This document shows, one piece after another, positions 19,136 through 22,519 of a stretch of DNA of 22,519 nt. The DNA is from Chara braunii (Eukaryota > Streptophyta > Charophyceae > Charales > Characeae). The position numbers were made by a program, and so were the translations under genes. Numbering within the stretch: position 1 is the first letter of the stretch; each line of letters opens with the position of its first letter. The notes under the pieces are model-generated. The model worked only from the letters and a program-made list of their open reading frames with translations. It was not told the DNA's origin and searched no databases. The stretch covers positions 2,696,012-2,718,530 of the forward strand of contig BFEA01000113.1 in NCBI GenBank assembly GCA_003427395.1, read 5' to 3'.

Positions 19136-19138
<3 letters not shown>
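18159..19138. other. Interior of the second element, no recognisable gene; extra LTR-end copy
   Basis: No domain is recognised on either strand. At 18850-18905 lies a third copy of the LTR terminal 56 bases (GGAGTTCCTGTGAGTGAG ... CATAACA), matching 17868-17923 with about two differences. Here it is followed by AGTGCACAAC rather than the primer site. Confidence 0.6.
18850..18905 (+). repeat. Third copy of the LTR 3' terminus
   Basis: The 56 bases match the last 56 bases of the left LTR almost exactly, ending at the same ATAACA. Sequence left of it does not resemble the LTR and no PBS follows. It may be the remnant of a nested insertion or of an aberrant reverse-transcription product. Confidence 0.88.
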
Positions 19139-19215
<77 letters not shown>

Positions 19216-19216
19216 N

Positions 19217-19305
<89 letters not shown>
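19139..19305. repeat. Compound (CT)n(AC)n microsatellite
   Basis: CT repeats run from 19139 to 19256 with one N at 19216, directly followed by AC repeats to 19305. The N suggests the length was not resolved in the assembly. Long Ser/Leu and His/Thr frames here are artefacts. Confidence 0.97.
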
Positions 19306-19309
<4 letters not shown>

Positions 19310-21675
19310 CTCTAAGCTACAGGTGCCAGACACTGTTGGTTACCCTACTGCGCACCCTCTTAGACTCTTGACCACACAACACCACAACAGGGCTTCCGAG
19401 ACAGGCTCGAATGGAAATTATGTTGTTGTTTGGAGGCCACTGGACTTTCGTACTTGTTGCAGTTCCAAAGAATTTGGACCACCACCGGGTTCCAGACTTG
19501 GTGATCGCAGTTCCCCTTTGATGATTCCAATACTTACAGGACTTTCCCAGGAATAAGCTGGTACTTTTGGGACTGCCAAGTCATAACGACCTACCGCACT
19601 GCTAGTACGGACTGGCCTAATGGACTCTATGGCTGCTCCGTACAACTGGGCCCACCGATTGGACTACGATTTATGGGATATGGAACTTCAAAAATTCTGG
19701 GATTGGGACTGGAGCTTACGCACAGAAACATGTGACTTCCTTACTCCAGCCGGCCTAGTTTCCGTCCTCCGAAAAACTTGCGACCTTTCTCATCTATCTG
19801 CACTACGTAACTCTAATGAGAGACTATACCAGCGACCGTTCCCTTTAGAGTTCATTCCTTGTACACCATCTGTCGTCTTCAGGTTAATGGTATTGGAATT
19901 GAGTCCTGTACTGCTGTTGTGGTTGTCCCTTTTTGTCGGATCCGCAGACATCTTCATCAGCTATCCAATCGATGTCATATCGACCATCGCTCTCAAGGGT
20001 GAATCATCCATATGCGCGTGGGAAAAGACTTGCCCAACACACAAGGCAGCAATTTTCCAACCCTTGTGTAGCTCGTTCCGAGTCTGCCCTGCAGACAATT
20101 GTAAAGACCTGTCGTATCCACTAACGACTTTATGGTGGACACCTCCAACTTACGTGGAGGTAATCTCTGAATCTGGTCAGCATTTTAGGCAGTAAGTTGA
20201 TTTGCACGGTTTCCAACCACTGTAGCTTGTTTGTGTATTTTGCACGGTTTCCGACCACTGTAGCTTTTTGTGTCCACCCTGCAGGCTATTGTCCAGACCT
20301 GTTCTATGCACTGGGTACCTTTACTAATTGCGCATGCAACTCTATTAGTCGGGTCTATCGTACATACAGAGAGTCTGCTATAACAGTTTGTTCATCTGTT
20401 CTCTCTGACGGTTGGTTTCGCATCTTGATGTCTACTGGATGAAAGTTAACTGCGACCCATATTGCTATTCCTGTGAATCTCACATCCCTATCAATAACGG
20501 TAGCCAAACGATGCCCATTATCCTTTACCTAGTGTTCGAAGAACTCACGAATTACTAACTCTCGACTCTGGTTCTGTTGGTCAGGGAACGGACTTCGCAT
20601 CCTTGCATCCTTGATTATTCCCCCCTACTCTTGACTTTGGCATCCATGAACATGAAGTCAAAACATATAGACTCTCCTAGTCCAGAAGGGATTGGTAATG
20701 GCTTCAGCCGTCCAAACAGTGGCAGTGTCGTATTCTTGTTTCGCAGTCATACTTTGCACCCTGGAATCTAGCAAATGCAATCAGATTTCATCTCTGCTCA
20801 TATACATGAACCAAGTTAGCCCACCTGAATTGAACCTCAGTGTGATGGCATTCACCCAGGATCAGACTCTCCATTAGATGTAATAATGAATAGTAACCCA
20901 CTGTCTACTTGGTATTTGGGCACTTCGTGAGGCCTATCCGCTACTCATCTGCATGCACATCTCCGATGTTCTGCTGCAATTCCTTCTTTGTATGCAGGCA
21001 AGTTATGATCCTAGGCAACGTGTCTGGTGCTACATCGTTCTTTCCTTTGACTTGCTTTGGTTCAAAGGCGAACTCGTTGATTTCTGATGCCCTTCTAGCT
21101 AACTACATAAACATTCTAGCCTGTCTTAAGCCAGCACACAATCTTGTGGTCCGAGTAGAGTTTGAAATATCATCAAGGGAGATAGTGCCTTCTGAAATGT
21201 CAGCCAAGGAGATAGTGCCTTCACGTGTTCAAAGCCTTACATAATTCAGATAACTCTCTTTCGGAAGTAGATACTGCAAGGTCTTCATGGGGCAGCATTC
21301 TATACATAACTCTACGTAACAGTACCCTTACCCATCATCTTGCTGCTGCACAGCCCATATCTGAAACCGGCTTGTGTCGCTCGTGACCACAAACTGTAAG
21401 GAGGGGTCTGCCACACTGCTTTTTTCTCCAGCAATCTGCATAGTGGTGCTGTGGTCGTGGTGAAACTATGGACGAATCTACAGTAATAATTTGCTAATCC
21501 AGGAAACAGATGCAGTTCAGTGAGTCTTTCCCATCAGCCATCTCAGTCCATTACAAGGCCTAGATACAGCACTTACTATCACACTTCTTTGAACTTTCGC
21601 TCAGTTTGCAAATACTTTCTGTCAATGACCATGATGTTCTCCTACTGTCTCGCTAATACTAAGATGTTGTCTAGA
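19306..21675 (+). other. Interior of the second element, no supported gene
   Basis: The longest frame is 191 codons (19620-20195, plus strand). It has plausible-looking composition but no recognised motif, repeat or neighbour support. Other frames are shorter and interrupted. Retroelement position suggests decayed pol sequence, but no RT, integrase or RNase H motif could be confirmed by eye. A short repeat (GGAGATAGTGCCTTC) occurs twice near 21178 and 21208. Confidence 0.5.
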
Positions 21676-22519
21676 TGCAACGACTTGCTGGTTTCTGGTC
21701 ATCTGTAGCCTCTCTCTTGTCGAGGCTGTACTATCTGTAGATTAGATTTGTAATTTTGTTTGGCTGAGGGCTAACCAAGAGACCTGCCTGAAAGGAAATT
21801 CATTAGGGACGTATCTGCAAATTTGGGAAAATATAGGCCCGTACTAACTAGAATTCCTACAGCTACCCTAACTGCGAATAGCAGGCCCGGGCTACCCCTA
21901 GGACAGACAGGCCCTAAGGCCTAAGCTCATAGACGTTCCTATAAACTCTAGCCGGTTTGGGAGAGGCTCGAGAGGCCAAAACAGAAACGGTACCAGTCGG
22001 TCTGTCAGTCCGGTCTAGGTCGAGTCTAGGCTAGAGTAGACTATAGATAGGTTGGACGCATCGGTTCAGGGCTTGTGGCAGTCGGTACCGAGTACATCGC
22101 TGCTGTGCAACGCGTGAACTGGAAGTGGTGACAGCTCAGCGTTGAGGGAGACAGACATAGCCAGACCTTCGGAGCGCCGGCCATAGCTGGGACTTGCGCT
22201 GTACTCTGTCAGCACGCGGGGCTGTACAGAGGTCTGGGTTATTCGAGGTCTGCTGGAGGCGAGAGAAGTTGGTGCCCTGCTGGACCCTCCTCTGGAGTAG
22301 GGTTACGGGGTTGTGGCGCTGCAGCCATAGCTGCAGCTTCTTCCTCAGAGGTCATCTTGTCAGTAGTGGTGGCGCTGCTGCAGATTTCCACCCGGGAAGT
22401 CTTCCGGCACTTCGTCATCACCAGATACTGTGGCGCTGGTCTTCTTCTTCATCCTCTGAGTGGCGCTTGGCCTCAGAGTCCTGTTTCAGGGTGGCGCTTC
22501 CCTCTGGAGGCTGTATCTG
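21676..22519 (+). repeat. Right LTR of the second element (incomplete)
   Basis: It begins TGCAACGACTTGCTGG and follows the left LTR in order through the AGCCTC/GAGGCT hairpin (21707-21727), CCCGGGCTACCCCTA, CGGTACC, GGTCTAGGTCGAGTC, TATAGATAGG and ACATAGCCAGACC. It lacks the 26-base duplication of the left LTR. The window ends before its 3' terminus, so a target-site duplication cannot be checked. Confidence 0.82.

Larger units (their letters stand above)
16839..22519 (+). mobile_element. Second LTR retroelement, old and degenerate, right LTR truncated by window
   Basis: Two diverged direct repeats begin at 16839 and 21676, both with TGCAA(T/C)GACTTGCTGGTT. They run in parallel through ACCCGGGCTACCCCT, CAGAAACGGTACC, GGTCTAGGTCG and CATAGCCAGACC. 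The left copy ends in CATAACA at 17923. TGGTATCAGAGC at 17926, a primer site for initiator tRNA-Met, follows two bases later. Left LTR (1,085 bp), PBS and orientation are therefore clear. The interior of about 3.75 kb has no recognisable gag or pol. It is either a non-autonomous element or a strongly decayed one. No convincing polypurine tract is seen before 21676. Confidence 0.83.

Noticed and set aside
19620-20195. 191-codon plus-strand frame as a gene
   Set aside because: No motif, homologue, start context or neighbour supports it, and it lies in the interior of a decayed LTR element. It is not listed as CDS.
21604-21675. Possible decayed RT catalytic box just before the right LTR (VNDHDVLLLSR)
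   Set aside because: The resemblance to the YxDD region is weak and isolated, without flanking RT blocks.
1-22519. CRISPR arrays, bacterial promoters, Shine-Dalgarno sites, rRNA or tRNA genes
   Set aside because: None seen; the tandem arrays lack the repeat-spacer form and the gene structure is eukaryotic.

Overview
The window looks like nuclear DNA of a green plant or a streptophyte alga. The grounds are spliced exons of a plant-type FAB1/PIKfyve lipid kinase, a chromodomain-type Ty3/gypsy retrotransposon, an LTR pair followed by an initiator-tRNA-Met primer site, long GA/CT/AC/GT microsatellites, and long stretches with no gene. A Chara-like alga would fit, but that placement is inference. 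There are no bacterial-style operons.

Layout. 1-1237: microsatellite, a 16-unit degenerate array built on TTGACC, and an untranslated leader. 1238-6911 (+): gag and pol of a decayed Ty3/gypsy chromovirus, with CCHC knuckle, protease, RT, a damaged RNase H, integrase, GPY/F region and chromodomain. 6912-7740: its 3' flank, with a strong hairpin, a TATA-like box and a GT repeat; no LTR pair could be proved. 8204-8541 and 8984-10246 (-): two well-supported FAB1 exons, antisense to the retrotransposon. 10247-12657: mostly intergenic or intronic, with a receptor-like scrap and a tandem repeat block (11588-12505). 12658-13185 (-): an RCC1-like fragment with one stop. 13900-16074 (-): a decayed reading frame for an unidentified, probably helical, protein. 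16839 to the right edge: a second, old LTR element. It has a 1,085-bp left LTR, a PBS at 17926, a large inverted repeat beside the PBS, a roughly 3.75-kb interior without recognisable genes, and a right LTR cut off by the window end.

How the parts relate. The lipid-kinase exons are the only clearly intact coding sequence. Everything else coding is in decay. The premature stops in the retrotransposon and in the minus-strand pseudogene are nearly all TAG or TGA, as C-to-T change of CAG and CGA codons would give. That fits decay of cytosine-methylated, silenced DNA. No complete new biological system was found. The most unusual items are the TTGACC array, the perfect-arm hairpin in the first element's 3' flank, the near-perfect 87-bp inverted repeat beside the second element's primer site, the shared GCCATAGC motif, and the unidentified large pseudogene.
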